From the NCBI RefSeq assembly GCF_001700435.1, contig NZ_LYPC01000026.1, positions 124,001-188,000 on the forward strand: a DNA stretch of 64,000 bases, written 5' to 3'. The notes beneath the pieces were generated by a model, which saw only the letters and a list, made by a program, of their open reading frames with translations, did no database searches and was not told the DNA's origin. Below, one piece after another: positions 16,545 through 26,200 of this stretch. Each line of letters begins with the position of its first letter. Within the stretch, counting starts at the first letter, position 1. This stretch comes from Paenibacillus pectinilyticus. Lineage in GTDB: Bacteria; Bacillota; Bacilli; Paenibacillales; NBRC-103111. The translations under genes and the position numbers were made by a program.

Positions 16545-17558
16545 ATGAAAAAAGTTAGTATTTTAGACGTAGTGGAAAAATCAGGTGTTTCCCTGGTCAC
16601 GGTATCCCGCGTATTGAACAATTCGACGACCGTTCGGGAGAGTAATCGTCAGAAAGTTCTTCAAGCCATGAAGGACCTAGGCTATACGCCCAGCTCGGCT
16701 GCCCGCTCACTAGCAAGAGGATCAACCGGATTAATCGGCATCACCTTGCAAACGCTTGGTGACACCGTATTTGACGGGATTATTCACGCGGTGAATGAAA
16801 GCCTGGAGGCCAAAGGCTATTTCTTAGCCTTATCTATCGCTTCTACTGCGCAATTGGACAACAGTGCGGTTAATCACTTCTTGTTCCAAGAGGATCGGGT
16901 AGACGGCATCATCCTGCTCTCCACTTTTGCGGAGAAGGAGTATGTGCTGGAGTTGAAAAGGAAGAAGATTCCTTTCGTCATTATTGATAATCATATTGAA
17001 GATACGAAGGCTGTCACAATCAATGTGGATAACTTTATAGGTGGATATGAGGCGACGAGGCATTTATTGGATCTTGGTCATAGTCAAATCCTGCATATTA
17101 GCGGTCCAGAGTTGTATCTCAGTGCGAGGGATCGAAGAAGAGGATACGAGCAAGCGATGACTGAGGCGGGGTTCGCGCCAACCGTTATTGGCACAGACGA
17201 ATTTAATATTCGCTGTGGATTTAATTCCGTCAAAGCTTGTCTGGCACAGGGGATTCGGCCTACAGCCGTGTTTGCCGGCGAAGACGGTCTTGCGCTTGGC
17301 GCGATGGATGCTTTTCGGGATGAGGGTTACCGTATTCCTCAGGATATCTCGATTGTTGGTTATGATGATCAATATTTCGCCAAGGAGATTCATCCGCGTC
17401 TAACGACGATTAGGCAGCCTATGGAGAAATTAGGGAAAGAAGCCGTTCGGATTCTGCTCGACATGATAGACGGGCCATCCAAACGGAGTAAATCCGTCTG
17501 TTTGAAGCCGGAACTTATTGTGAGGGAGTCGACAGCGGAATGCGCAGCACATAAGTAG
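16545..17558 (+). CDS. LacI-family transcriptional regulator
   Basis: 337 residues from ATG 16545, nine bases after GGGAG; the in-frame ATG at 16539 is only three bases from that site. The N-terminal HTH is classical (V-S-I-L-D-V-V-E-K-S-G-V-S-L-V-T-V-S-R-V), followed by the hinge S-A-A-R-S-L-A. Residues about 60-335 form a periplasmic-binding-like sensor (G-I-T-L-Q-T-L, I-V-G-Y-D-D-Q-Y-F, H-P-R-L-T-T-I-R-Q-P). Encoded inside the operon it most likely controls, after the importer and before the kinase. Expected to bind the palindromes at 13311 and 19862 and to be released by the imported sugar or its phosphate. Confidence 0.94.
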   Translation: MKKVSILDVVEKSGVSLVTVSRVLNNSTTVRESNRQKVLQAMKDLGYTPSSAARSLARGSTGLIGITLQTLGDTVFDGIIHAVNESLEAKGYFLALSIASTAQLDNSAVNHFLFQEDRVDGIILLSTFAEKEYVLELKRKKIPFVIIDNHIEDTKAVTINVDNFIGGYEATRHLLDLGHSQILHISGPELYLSARDRRRGYEQAMTEAGFAPTVIGTDEFNIRCGFNSVKACLAQGIRPTAVFAGEDGLALGAMDAFRDEGYRIPQDISIVGYDDQYFAKEIHPRLTTIRQPMEKLGKEAVRILLDMIDGPSKRSKSVCLKPELIVRESTAECAAHK

Positions 17559-17582
17559 ATTAAAGGATGGAGCCGAACGAAT

Positions 17583-18548
17583 TTGAAAGCTTACTTAGGC
17601 GTGGATGCCGGCGGTACGAAAACGAAGGCGATGATTACCGATGAAGCAGGCCGAGTCCTCGCGATCGCTAAAGCAGGTCCAGGGAATCACCAAATTCGGG
17701 TTGATATGGCCAGAAGCAATATTCACAGCGCTGTTCACGAGGCGTTAAGGAGCGCAGCACTGCAGGTCAAAGATATTGCCGTAGCTTGGTTCGGTTTAGC
17801 CGGTGCAGATCGAGAGGCCGATTATCGCATCTTGCGTCCGATCGTGGCAGAGCTGGGTTTCGCTCAATCGGAAATCGTCTGTGACACCATGATTGCCCTG
17901 CGGGCAGGGACAACAAGACCCTATGGCGTCGTTTCCATATGCGGGACGGGCACGAACTGCGCGGGGGTGAACCCTCATGGGGAAGTGTACCAGTGCGGAG
18001 GCTTTGGTTATGCCTATGGTGACTTTGGCGGCGGCAGTGAGCTGGCGGTGGAAGCGTTTCGATCTGTCATACGTGCATGGGAAGGGCGAACAGCACCAAC
18101 GCTTCTGACAGATCTTGTTCTAGCGAAGCTGCAATACGATTCCGTAGCGCAATTATTTCATCATTCATTAGATACGCAGCTGCGGATACCACCCGACTTA
18201 GCTCCCTTAGTATTCACAGCAGCGTCAGGCGGAGATGCCATTGCCCGTCAAATTCTGAAGAAGCAGGGCGAAGAGCTAGGAATATCAGCAAAAGCTGTGA
18301 TTCAAAAGCTGGAGATGCAGCACGAAGTCTTTGATCTCGTGTTAGCAGGAAGTGTTTTGACCAAAGGTGCGAGTTCTTTCTTACATCCTTACATTGCGGA
18401 ACAGGTTGCGGGGGTTGCACCAGGCTGTCAATTGAGGATACTAGACGTAGATCCCGTGGTAGGGGCTGTTTTCCTAGCGATGGAGAAGGATGGCATTTCG
18501 CTTACCGATGCCATATATGCGAATATCGCGCAAGTATCTCATGTTTAA
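17583..18548 (+). CDS. BadF/BadG-type sugar kinase (N-acetylglucosamine kinase-like)
   Basis: 321 residues from TTG 17583. ASKHA-fold ATPase: the phosphate-1 loop V-D-A-G-G-T-K-T-K is at residues 7-15, the phosphate-2 and adenosine regions include C-D-T-M-I-A-L and S-I-C-G-T-G-T-N-C-A-G, and G-G-F-G-Y-A-Y-G-D-F-G-G-G-S is strongly conserved in GlcNAc/glucosamine kinases of this family. It is cytoplasmic. Next to a GH4 enzyme and an ABC importer, it may phosphorylate either an imported disaccharide, which would produce the GH4 substrate, or the free amino sugar released later. No PTS gene is present. The GH4 start lies 13 bp after its stop, with the ribosome site overlapping the stop. Confidence 0.88.
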   Translation: MKAYLGVDAGGTKTKAMITDEAGRVLAIAKAGPGNHQIRVDMARSNIHSAVHEALRSAALQVKDIAVAWFGLAGADREADYRILRPIVAELGFAQSEIVCDTMIALRAGTTRPYGVVSICGTGTNCAGVNPHGEVYQCGGFGYAYGDFGGGSELAVEAFRSVIRAWEGRTAPTLLTDLVLAKLQYDSVAQLFHHSLDTQLRIPPDLAPLVFTAASGGDAIARQILKKQGEELGISAKAVIQKLEMQHEVFDLVLAGSVLTKGASSFLHPYIAEQVAGVAPGCQLRILDVDPVVGAVFLAMEKDGISLTDAIYANIAQVSHV

Positions 18549-18561
18549 GGAGTTGTCTGGA

Positions 18562-19869
18562 TTGAAGAAGCAAGTCAAAGTGGTTGTCATTGGAGGCGGT
18601 TCTTCTTACACGCCGGAGCTGATTGAAGGATTTATTTTACACTATCAGGAATTACCTGTATCGGACATTTGGCTCGTGGATATTGAAGCTGGCAAGCAGA
18701 AGCTGGACATTGTGGGCCAATTAGCCCTGCGGATGGTTGAGAAATCGGGTCTTCCCATTCGAGTGCATATGACGCTTGACCGTAGATTGGCTCTGAAGGA
18801 TGCAGATTTCGTATCTACCCAGATGCGGGTTGGCATGCTGCAAGCAAGGGTGTGGGATGAGACGATTCCGCTGAAGTACGGTGTAATTGGTCAGGAAACG
18901 ACCGGCCCCGGCGGGATGATGAAAGCGTTCCGAACGATTCCGGTGCTGCTCGATATTTGCAAGGATATGGAGGAGCTGTGCCCCGATGCTTGGATGCTGA
19001 ACTTCACGAATCCAGCAGGGATGGTGACAGAAGCGATCTATACGCACTCATCCGTTAAGGCCATAGGGATATGCAACTCGCCGATTTCTGTTTATAAATG
19101 GTTATCCAAGCTATATGATGTGGAGCCTAGCCGTATCTATGCGGAGTTCGCGGGGCTTAATCATCTGCATTGGGTGACGGACATTCAGGTGGATGGCAGC
19201 TCCAAGCTGGAAGAACTGCTTCAAAGCAACGACAGCTACTCTGCCCAAAATGTACCCCAGTACAACTGGAACGCTGCATTTATGCGGTCGTTGGGGGCGA
19301 TACCTTCGTATTATTTGAAATATTTCTATTTAAATAAAGAAATGCTCGAAGATCAACTGGCTTCATCTACGAAGGAAGGTACGCGGGCTGAAATCGTGAA
19401 ACGACTCGAAGATGAATTGTTTGAGCTGTATCAAGATCCGAATTTAAATCATAAACCGGCTCAACTGGAGCAGCGCGGTGGTGCGTATTACTCGGAAGCA
19501 GCAGTCAAATTGATGAAATCCATCTACAACGATACTAGAGATGTCCAAACATTGAATGTTCGCAATGGCTCGAATCTTGATTTTCTTCCGGAAAATGCGT
19601 GTATTGAGGTCAACAGTTTGGTGACGAAGCAAGGACCGATTCCACTGCAAGTGACGACGGTGCCCGACGCGATCAAGGGACTGATGGCGTCAGTCAAAAC
19701 GTATGAACAGCTAGCGATCGAAGCGGCGGTACGAGGTGATCGCGGGTTAGCACTGCAAGCATTGGCGCATCATCCGCTGGTTCCTTCAATTAATGTGGCG
19801 GAGAAGATGCTGCACGAGTTATTGGAGCAAAACAAAGAATTGCTTCCTCAGTTTTATCCTAAAGTATAA
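18562..19869 (+). CDS. GH4 family 6-phospho-beta-glucosidase-like enzyme
   Basis: 436 residues from TTG 18562, nine bases after AAGGAG (18547-18552). The open frame extends to 18490 inside the kinase gene without a ribosome site. GH4 enzymes use NAD+ and a divalent metal for redox-assisted hydrolysis. Visible: the dinucleotide motif V-V-I-G-G-G-S-S-Y (residues 8-16), G-Q-E-T-T-G-P-G-G, N-P-A-G-M, the metal ligands Cys171 in G-I-C-N-S-P and His201 in G-L-N-H-L-H-W. These motifs fit the CelF/LicH/ChbF branch that acts on 6-phospho-beta-glycosides. Since the importer is ABC type, the phosphate must be added inside the cell. Last gene of the operon; its stop codon lies within the second operator. 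Confidence 0.9.
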   Translation: MKKQVKVVVIGGGSSYTPELIEGFILHYQELPVSDIWLVDIEAGKQKLDIVGQLALRMVEKSGLPIRVHMTLDRRLALKDADFVSTQMRVGMLQARVWDETIPLKYGVIGQETTGPGGMMKAFRTIPVLLDICKDMEELCPDAWMLNFTNPAGMVTEAIYTHSSVKAIGICNSPISVYKWLSKLYDVEPSRIYAEFAGLNHLHWVTDIQVDGSSKLEELLQSNDSYSAQNVPQYNWNAAFMRSLGAIPSYYLKYFYLNKEMLEDQLASSTKEGTRAEIVKRLEDELFELYQDPNLNHKPAQLEQRGGAYYSEAAVKLMKSIYNDTRDVQTLNVRNGSNLDFLPENACIEVNSLVTKQGPIPLQVTTVPDAIKGLMASVKTYEQLAIEAAVRGDRGLALQALAHHPLVPSINVAEKMLHELLEQNKELLPQFYPKV

Positions 19870-19881
19870 ACGTTTATAATT
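19862..19881 (+). promoter_or_regulatory. Second LacI-type operator overlapping the stop codon of the GH4 gene
   Basis: AAGTATAAACGTTTATAATT differs at one position from the perfect operator at 13311-13330 and contains the TAA stop of the GH4 gene at 19867-19869. It is 6.5 kb from the promoter operator. It could act as an auxiliary site for DNA looping, or as a roadblock; both are inference. Confidence 0.75.
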
Positions 19882-19883
19882 AT

Positions 19884-19917
19884 AACGACCTCAAACCTAC
19901 GTGTTTGGGGTCGTTTG
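19884..19917 (+). terminator. Terminator of the kinase/GH4 operon
   Basis: AACGACCTCAAAC (19884-19896) pairs with GTTTGGGGTCGTT (19903-19915) with a six-base loop, then TTGTAA. The stem is strong and the U-run short. The 224 bp that follow to the kinase gene hold nothing else I can assign. Confidence 0.7.
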
Positions 19918-20141
19918 TAATGGGAAGAAATTTTCCTATTCGTAATTTGCTCCATTTGGTAAAACTAGAATCTTGATAATTGAGACTCGAAGACGTGCAG
20001 GTATTCTTCCGATGTTTTCGAAAGGCGTAACGCAGGAAGACCAACTTCATAGACACCCCATGAAGAAGATGTTATCTTAACTTCAATAGATATTTGTTGA
20101 ACGAGCCTGCAGGGCGGTTCACAATCAGGGGAGAGTCAGCT

Positions 20142-21944
20142 GTGACCACAATTCAATGGATGTCATTATTGCTTATTCTCGCGGCTGTGTTAATGCTGTA
20201 TGTCGCATTTCTTTCTTATCAGAAACGTCATCTGCCGGTCGCGAGAACGATGGTGCTCATCATGCTGGGAGCGACCTTCTATGCGGTAGGTTATGCCTGC
20301 GAGCTGCTGAGCCATAACCTCTACGAAGTGAAGCTGTCCCTGCAAATTGAATATGTCGGTATTCCGTTCGTAACGACGCTTTGGCTTTTTCAAGTTATCC
20401 AATTCTCCGGAACCGCTTCTCGCTATCGCAAACGCCTTGCGGTGGCGTTGTTCATTATCCCTGCTGGGGTCTTTTTTCTCCATTTGACCAATGAGTGGCA
20501 TCACCTTTTTTATGAGCAATATTTGTTAAATGAGAGTTCTTCGATCCCGCTGTACCAAACGGTCAAAGGACCTTGGTATAAAGCTCACACCCTCTATAAT
20601 TATTTCGTTGTTGTGTGCGGATTTTTCTTATTTATCCCGATGTATTGGCGATCTTCGCGAGTCGTTCGTAAGCAAATTATTGTGCTCACGATGGGGGCTG
20701 CGGTGCCATTGCTGTTCAATATCTCCCTCTGGTTCGGGATCATCGTGGATTTGACGCCTTTCGGGTTCGCTGTGTCGGGTATCGTCTACGCGTGGGGGAT
20801 TTTACGGTTTAACCTGCTTCGGTTTACGCCGCTCGCGCTGACCCAGGTGTTCGATTCGATCCGGGACGGAGTCATTCTGCTTGATTATGAGGATCAAGTC
20901 GTCAGCTACAATAAAGCGGCCGAATGGGTGCTGCCGGAGCTTGCTTCGACCAAGCACTATCCTGCTGATGTCGGGGAGGCTTTGTCAGCCAATCCAGAAC
21001 TGATTATGCAAATTCGTAGTGCATATAACGGAAACGAGCGTTTCCCATTTCAACGCGTTCAAGCGAACCGAAGCAAGCATTATCACTGCAGTGTATCATT
21101 TATCTATGATTCTGGTACGCGAATCGGGAAAATGGTTATGTTTAACGAAATTACGGAATTGAAGGAAAATGAGGCTCGATTGCGGGTAAACGCGAACCAA
21201 CTGTCCGAGCTGAATTCGTTTAAGGATAAGTTATTTACCGTCGTGGCACACGATATTCGCGATCCGATCGCGCTGCTTGTCAGCTTAACCGAGCTGCTAG
21301 GTGAAGAGCTCGCTGCCGATGAAAATGAACATGCCGAATTATTTCGAGTCCTCCAAGGACAAGTGCAGAGCACGTTCCATCTCGTCGAGAACTTGCTAGA
21401 TTGGTATCGCAGCCAGAAGGGGAAAGTTGTGTTTCGCCCGTTAGGCTGGAATTTGCAGCAAGTTGTTCGACAATCGCTGATGCTAGCTGATTCCAAAGCA
21501 GCTATGAAGCAGATCATGCTGAGGGAGCATATTGATCAGAAGCTTACTGTGAGTGCAGATAAGGAAATGCTCGATCTCATTCTGCGGAATTTGCTCTCCA
21601 ATGCGATTAAGTTTACCGGAATCGGTGGAGAAATTACGATAAGAGCGGCGGTAGACAAGGATCGAATTCTTGTGTCCGTAAGCGACAACGGAGCGGGAAT
21701 GGATGAGGAGTCGGCAGAAATGCTGCGCCGAGAAGATCCGTCCATCCCGGTGACAATCCCCGAGGAAGATGCTGGACATGCCAGATTCGGACTGATGTTA
21801 ACACGTGAATTCATTAGTATTCATGGGGGGAAGCTGTGGTTTGATAGTGTGCCTGGCGTTGGCACGACGTTTTTCTTCACATTGCCCAGCTCAGCTGGCG
21901 GAACAGGGCGATTTGATCGATGGCAGGGAGGTGAGAACGCTTGA
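20142..21944 (+). CDS. Sensor histidine kinase with N-terminal 7TM domain
   Basis: 600 residues from GTG 20142, eight bases after AGGGGAG. The upstream TTG at 20094 has no site. Residues about 1-225 hold seven hydrophobic segments (HisKA_7TM type). A PAS-like domain follows (V-I-L-L-D-Y-E-D-Q-V-V-S-Y-N-K-A-A-E-W), then the phosphoacceptor His370 in V-A-H-D-I-R-D-P and an HATPase domain with the N box L-L-S-N-A-I-K-F and the G1 box D-N-G-A-G-M. The G2 box is unusual (H-A-R-F-G-L-M-L-T instead of G-x-G-L-G-L). It overlaps the response regulator gene by four bases, so they form one two-component system. Input signal unknown. Confidence 0.92.
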   Translation: MTTIQWMSLLLILAAVLMLYVAFLSYQKRHLPVARTMVLIMLGATFYAVGYACELLSHNLYEVKLSLQIEYVGIPFVTTLWLFQVIQFSGTASRYRKRLAVALFIIPAGVFFLHLTNEWHHLFYEQYLLNESSSIPLYQTVKGPWYKAHTLYNYFVVVCGFFLFIPMYWRSSRVVRKQIIVLTMGAAVPLLFNISLWFGIIVDLTPFGFAVSGIVYAWGILRFNLLRFTPLALTQVFDSIRDGVILLDYEDQVVSYNKAAEWVLPELASTKHYPADVGEALSANPELIMQIRSAYNGNERFPFQRVQANRSKHYHCSVSFIYDSGTRIGKMVMFNEITELKENEARLRVNANQLSELNSFKDKLFTVVAHDIRDPIALLVSLTELLGEELAADENEHAELFRVLQGQVQSTFHLVENLLDWYRSQKGKVVFRPLGWNLQQVVRQSLMLADSKAAMKQIMLREHIDQKLTVSADKEMLDLILRNLLSNAIKFTGIGGEITIRAAVDKDRILVSVSDNGAGMDEESAEMLRREDPSIPVTIPEEDAGHARFGLMLTREFISIHGGKLWFDSVPGVGTTFFFTLPSSAGGTGRFDRWQGGENA

Positions 21945-23098
21945 AAGTGATCTTAGTGGACGATGAGCCGACCATGCATTTGATTCTGAGCAAAATGTTA
22001 AATAAGCTGCCCGAGGTTCAGGTAGCGGGTGCGTTCACAGATACGAAGTCGGCAGCCGACTTCTTAGAGGAGCATACAGACATCGGTCTAGCTTTCGTGG
22101 ACATCGCGATGAAAGGCGAGAATGGGATGGCCATCGCTGCCAAACTGGAAGCTGCTGGCTCTGCCATTCAAGTTGTTTTTGTCACCTCACATAAGGATTT
22201 CGCGCTAGAAGCTTATGAGCTCTCGGTGGTGGACTACTTAATCAAGCCGGTGTCCCAGGAGAGGCTGCAGCGGACGGTACAACGGGCGCTCATGAATTGG
22301 CGGGCTTTTCACCACGCGGCATCGCTTCAAGGTACGGCTGCTTCTCAAAATATTCAAAGATACATCATAACGGCGCTCGGAGACGTTGTTGTAAGTAATG
22401 ACACGGGCCGTCGCGTGAAGTGGATTTCACGCAAATGCACGGAGCTTTTCGCCTACCTTTTGCTATATCGCGGCAGACGTATTCCTCGTTCTAAGCTCGT
22501 GGCGGATATTTTCGGGGGCATGGAGCAGGCGGGTGCAGAGAGCTATTTGAATACAACCGTGTATCAATTGCGCAAATCGTTGGAACCACTGGGCATGCGC
22601 GAAGTTGTTCGTTCGGAGAACGATGGCTATGCGCTTGAATTGAATGATTGTGTTCTCGATTACGTGGCCTTTGCTGAACAAGTGGAGGAACTGTCATCAT
22701 TTGACGTGGAAAATATGGAGAGAGCTCTACAAATTGAACGGTTGTATACAGGCGATCTGTTCGGAGATAAAGCGTATGTGTGGGCGATTCATGAAACAGA
22801 GCGTTACGGCCAAGTCTATAACGCCTTCGTCAAACGCCTTGCTGCCTCGCTTATTCAACTTGGAGATACGAGCGCTGCGTCGAAGCTGTTGCTCAAGCTG
22901 AATGAGCGCAATCCGCTGGACGAATCAGTGATCCGTCAGCTCATGACGATACGTGAATTGACCGGTGACAAAAAGGGATTGACGGCACTATACACCGATT
23001 ATGTTCGACTGCTAAGTCAAGAACTCGGCATCCGTCCTTCGGAAGAGTTGAATCAGCTATACGACACGATGTTACGGGGCATAACCGATAAAAAATAA
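21941..23098 (+). CDS. Response regulator with SARP-like (winged helix plus BTAD) output
   Basis: 385 residues from TTG 21941, preceded by GGGAGG. The receiver domain has the acidic pair Asp7/Asp8 (V-D-D-E-P), phospho-acceptor Asp54 (F-V-D-I-A-M) and Lys102 (I-K-P-V-S). After a linker, residues about 140-225 look like a winged helix of the OmpR/SARP type (W-I-S-R-K-C-T-E-L-F-A-Y-L-L, then Y-Q-L-R-K-S-L). Residues about 245-385 form a helical BTAD-type domain (Y-T-G-D-L, N-P-L-D-E-S, L-G-I-R-P-S-E-E-L). Partner of the 7TM kinase. It could drive the giant surface protein gene immediately downstream, but a terminator separates them. Confidence 0.9.
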   Translation: MKVILVDDEPTMHLILSKMLNKLPEVQVAGAFTDTKSAADFLEEHTDIGLAFVDIAMKGENGMAIAAKLEAAGSAIQVVFVTSHKDFALEAYELSVVDYLIKPVSQERLQRTVQRALMNWRAFHHAASLQGTAASQNIQRYIITALGDVVVSNDTGRRVKWISRKCTELFAYLLLYRGRRIPRSKLVADIFGGMEQAGAESYLNTTVYQLRKSLEPLGMREVVRSENDGYALELNDCVLDYVAFAEQVEELSSFDVENMERALQIERLYTGDLFGDKAYVWAIHETERYGQVYNAFVKRLAASLIQLGDTSAASKLLLKLNERNPLDESVIRQLMTIRELTGDKKGLTALYTDYVRLLSQELGIRPSEELNQLYDTMLRGITDKK

Positions 23099-23144
23099 AC
23101 AGACAAAACCGCGAAGCCTGCCGCTGCGCGGTTTTTGTCTGTTT
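23097..23144 (+). terminator. Terminator of the two-component operon
   Basis: A very long hairpin: AAACAGACAAAACCGCG (23097-23113) pairs with CGCGGTTTTTGTCTGTTT (23127-23144) with one bulge. The stem itself supplies the A and U runs, so it can work in both directions. Confidence 0.9.
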
Positions 23145-23240
23145 ATGATCGAATCTTTCATTATTCTTTTATTGGGCTGTACTAAACTTAACTTAGTTTA
23201 AGGTAAGGGATGTACAGGGATAAGAGGAGTGAAGGTAGAT

Positions 23241-26200
23241 ATGACTACGAAGGTGTTATTTAGAAGGTTTATGATTCGTTTATTATTGGGATTGATGTTA
23301 GTTTCATCGATGCCGTTTTCGTCTTTATTAACATTACCTGCGCTAGCTAACGGACCAGACGGCAGCACTGATTGGTCGGAATGTGCTGCGGAGGGTGGAG
23401 TCTGCGCGTTTTCAGGGACCAAGGAAGTGCGTTTCTGGGGAATAGGAACACCTGCTGTGCCGGCTAATTATGGCTATACTTCACAATTAATGACGGGAGG
23501 GACACCATGCACAACGGCTGCTTTCGGCAATATTGATCCTGCTTCTGGGACGTTTAAAAAGTGTTACTACCGAAACGTACAGTTGGATAGCCAAGTATCG
23601 TCCATGGCTAGTGAGCACGATAAGAAAGTGACGTTTAGATTTCATGTATATGCCATACAGGCCGGTACGTTAGATGATTTGAAGAGTAAGATATCCGTGA
23701 AAAAAACAGGTGAGACAACTTACTCAGCCCTAGGAACCGAAGATACCGTTGCGAATCCAACATCTACCGCGACGTTGAGTACGGTTGAAATCAACTTTAA
23801 AGACGCTTTAGTTGGTTCGGAGAACGCCATTCAGATAGCTCCAGAGGCATTCAAGGATAGCAACGGCGATCCGATTGAGATACCGGTGACGTCAATTGTC
23901 GTAGGCGAAGCGCCAGACGGAAGCCTTGGCTGGACGAATTGTTCTGCACTATATGGAAGTTGTAGCTTTACTGGGACGAAAGAAGTGCGATTATGGGGAA
24001 CAGGTGCCCCTGCGATACCTGCTGATTATGATTTTGTAGCTAAAATTAGTACGGACAGTACGCTTTGCAGAGTTTCTGAATTCGGTGGCATTGATCCTGC
24101 ATTTGGGACCGTTGAACGGTGTTACTACAGAGACGTACAGCTGGATAGTGCAGTAACGACGACAATGAGCGGACCCAATAACAAAGCGGCGTTGACCTTT
24201 CATACGTATGCCAAACAAACGGGCACATTGGAAGATTTGAAGCGTAAGATTACAGTGAAGAAAACAGGTGAGGCTGCCTACACAGCCCTTGGTGCTGAGG
24301 ATACCGTTGCCAACCCAACCTCTACAGATACGTCGAGTACGCTTGTCATCAAATTTAAGGATACGTTAGTCGGTCCGGAGAACACGATACAAATTGCGCC
24401 TGGGGCTTTCAAGGATAGCAATGGGAAACCGATTAATGTACCAGTAACTGTTTCCATAACGTCATTACCAACTGGACCAGACGGCAGCCCGGGTTGGACG
24501 GATTGTAGCGATGAAGGCGGGAATTGTTCTTTTCGAGGGACGAAAGAAGTGAGGTTATGGGGTATAGGACCCAATTATGGCTTTATAAGTCATATCTTTA
24601 GAGATGTTACGGATAGTCCGCGCTGTCAAACGTACTTTATTGGTAGTTATGATCCTGCACCAGGTTCTCCGAAAAGGTGTTACTACCGTGATGTCCAACT
24701 CGATAGTGCAATGACAACGGTCGTTAGCGGACTCAATAACAAAGTGACGCTTACATTTAATATGTACGCGATACAGGCAGGTACATTAGAAGACTTGAAG
24801 CGTAAGATTATGGTGAAGCGAACGGGAGATGCTGCCTATTCAGCGCTAGGTACTGAGGATACCGTTGCTAATCCATCCTCTACGACGATTTCAAGTACCC
24901 TCGAAATTAACTTTAAGGATCCGCTAGTTGGGCCGGGAAACGCCATTCAGATCGCTCCTGAGGCTTTCAAGGATACCAATGGCGAACTAATAGACCTATT
25001 GGTCTCTACTGCACTAAAGGAGCCTCTTGCTATAGACGCAGCACCGGACGGCAGCCTGGGCTGGACATTTTGTGCGGTGGAAAAAGGGAATTGCAGCTTT
25101 ACAGGGAGGAAAGAAGTGCGATTCTGGGCAACGGACCAACCTGACAAATTTCAATCTAGCATAAGCACAAAAGATATGGCCTGTACCCTTGCGTCCTTCG
25201 GCAATCATGATCCGGCCCCTGAATCCGCTAAAAGGTGTTACTACCGTGACGTACAGCTTGATAATAACGTGATGACAGTCATCAGCGGAAGTAATTCGAA
25301 AGTGACGGTCACATTTAACACAAATGCCGTTCAAGCGGGCACTTTAGAAGATTTGAAGAGTAAGATAACCATTAAAAAAACGGGTGATGCTGCCTATAAG
25401 GCGCTAGATACCGAAGATACACTTGCCAATGTCACCGCTACGGCTACTTCGAGTACATTCGAAATTAATTTTAAGGATGCGTTAGTGGGTCCGGAGAATG
25501 CCATTCGGATTGCGTCTAACGCATTCAAAGATAGCAATGGTCATCTCATCGACATCGTGGTGACGTCTATTGTAGTAGGTGTTATCCCAGATGGCAGCAT
25601 TGGTTGGACGTATTGTGCTGCGGATGGCGAGAATTGCAGTTTTGCCGGGCTAAAAGAAGTGAGATATTGGGGAATCGGCACGCCAGCGCCTAATTATGGC
25701 TATCGAGCTAAAGTCATTTCGGGCGGTACGGCGTGTACAATGGCTGCCTTCGGTAACACTGATCCTGCCAATGGCACATATAAAGCGTGTTACTACCGGG
25801 ATGTTCAGTTGGATTACAACGTGTCGACTGTCGTTAGCGGACAAAACAATAAAGTGACATTTACATTTTCTACGTATGCCCTACAGGCGGGCACTTTAGA
25901 AGAATTAAAGAATCACATCACCGTTAAAAGATCAGGTGACACTGCCTTTGCTGCTCTAAGTCCAGAAGATGTTGTTGCCAATAGAGTATCTACGGCTACA
26001 TCGAGTACGCTTGAGATGACCTTCAAGATCAGCTTAGTTGGTTCAGGAAATGCGATACAGATAGCGCCTGGGGCATTCAAGGATAGTAATGGTCAGCCCA
26101 TCGACATAGCGATTACATCTTCTTTAACCCTATTAGGTCTTGGACCGGACGGTAGTGCGGGTTGGACATATTGCGCCGCAGATGGCGGGGGATGTAGCTT

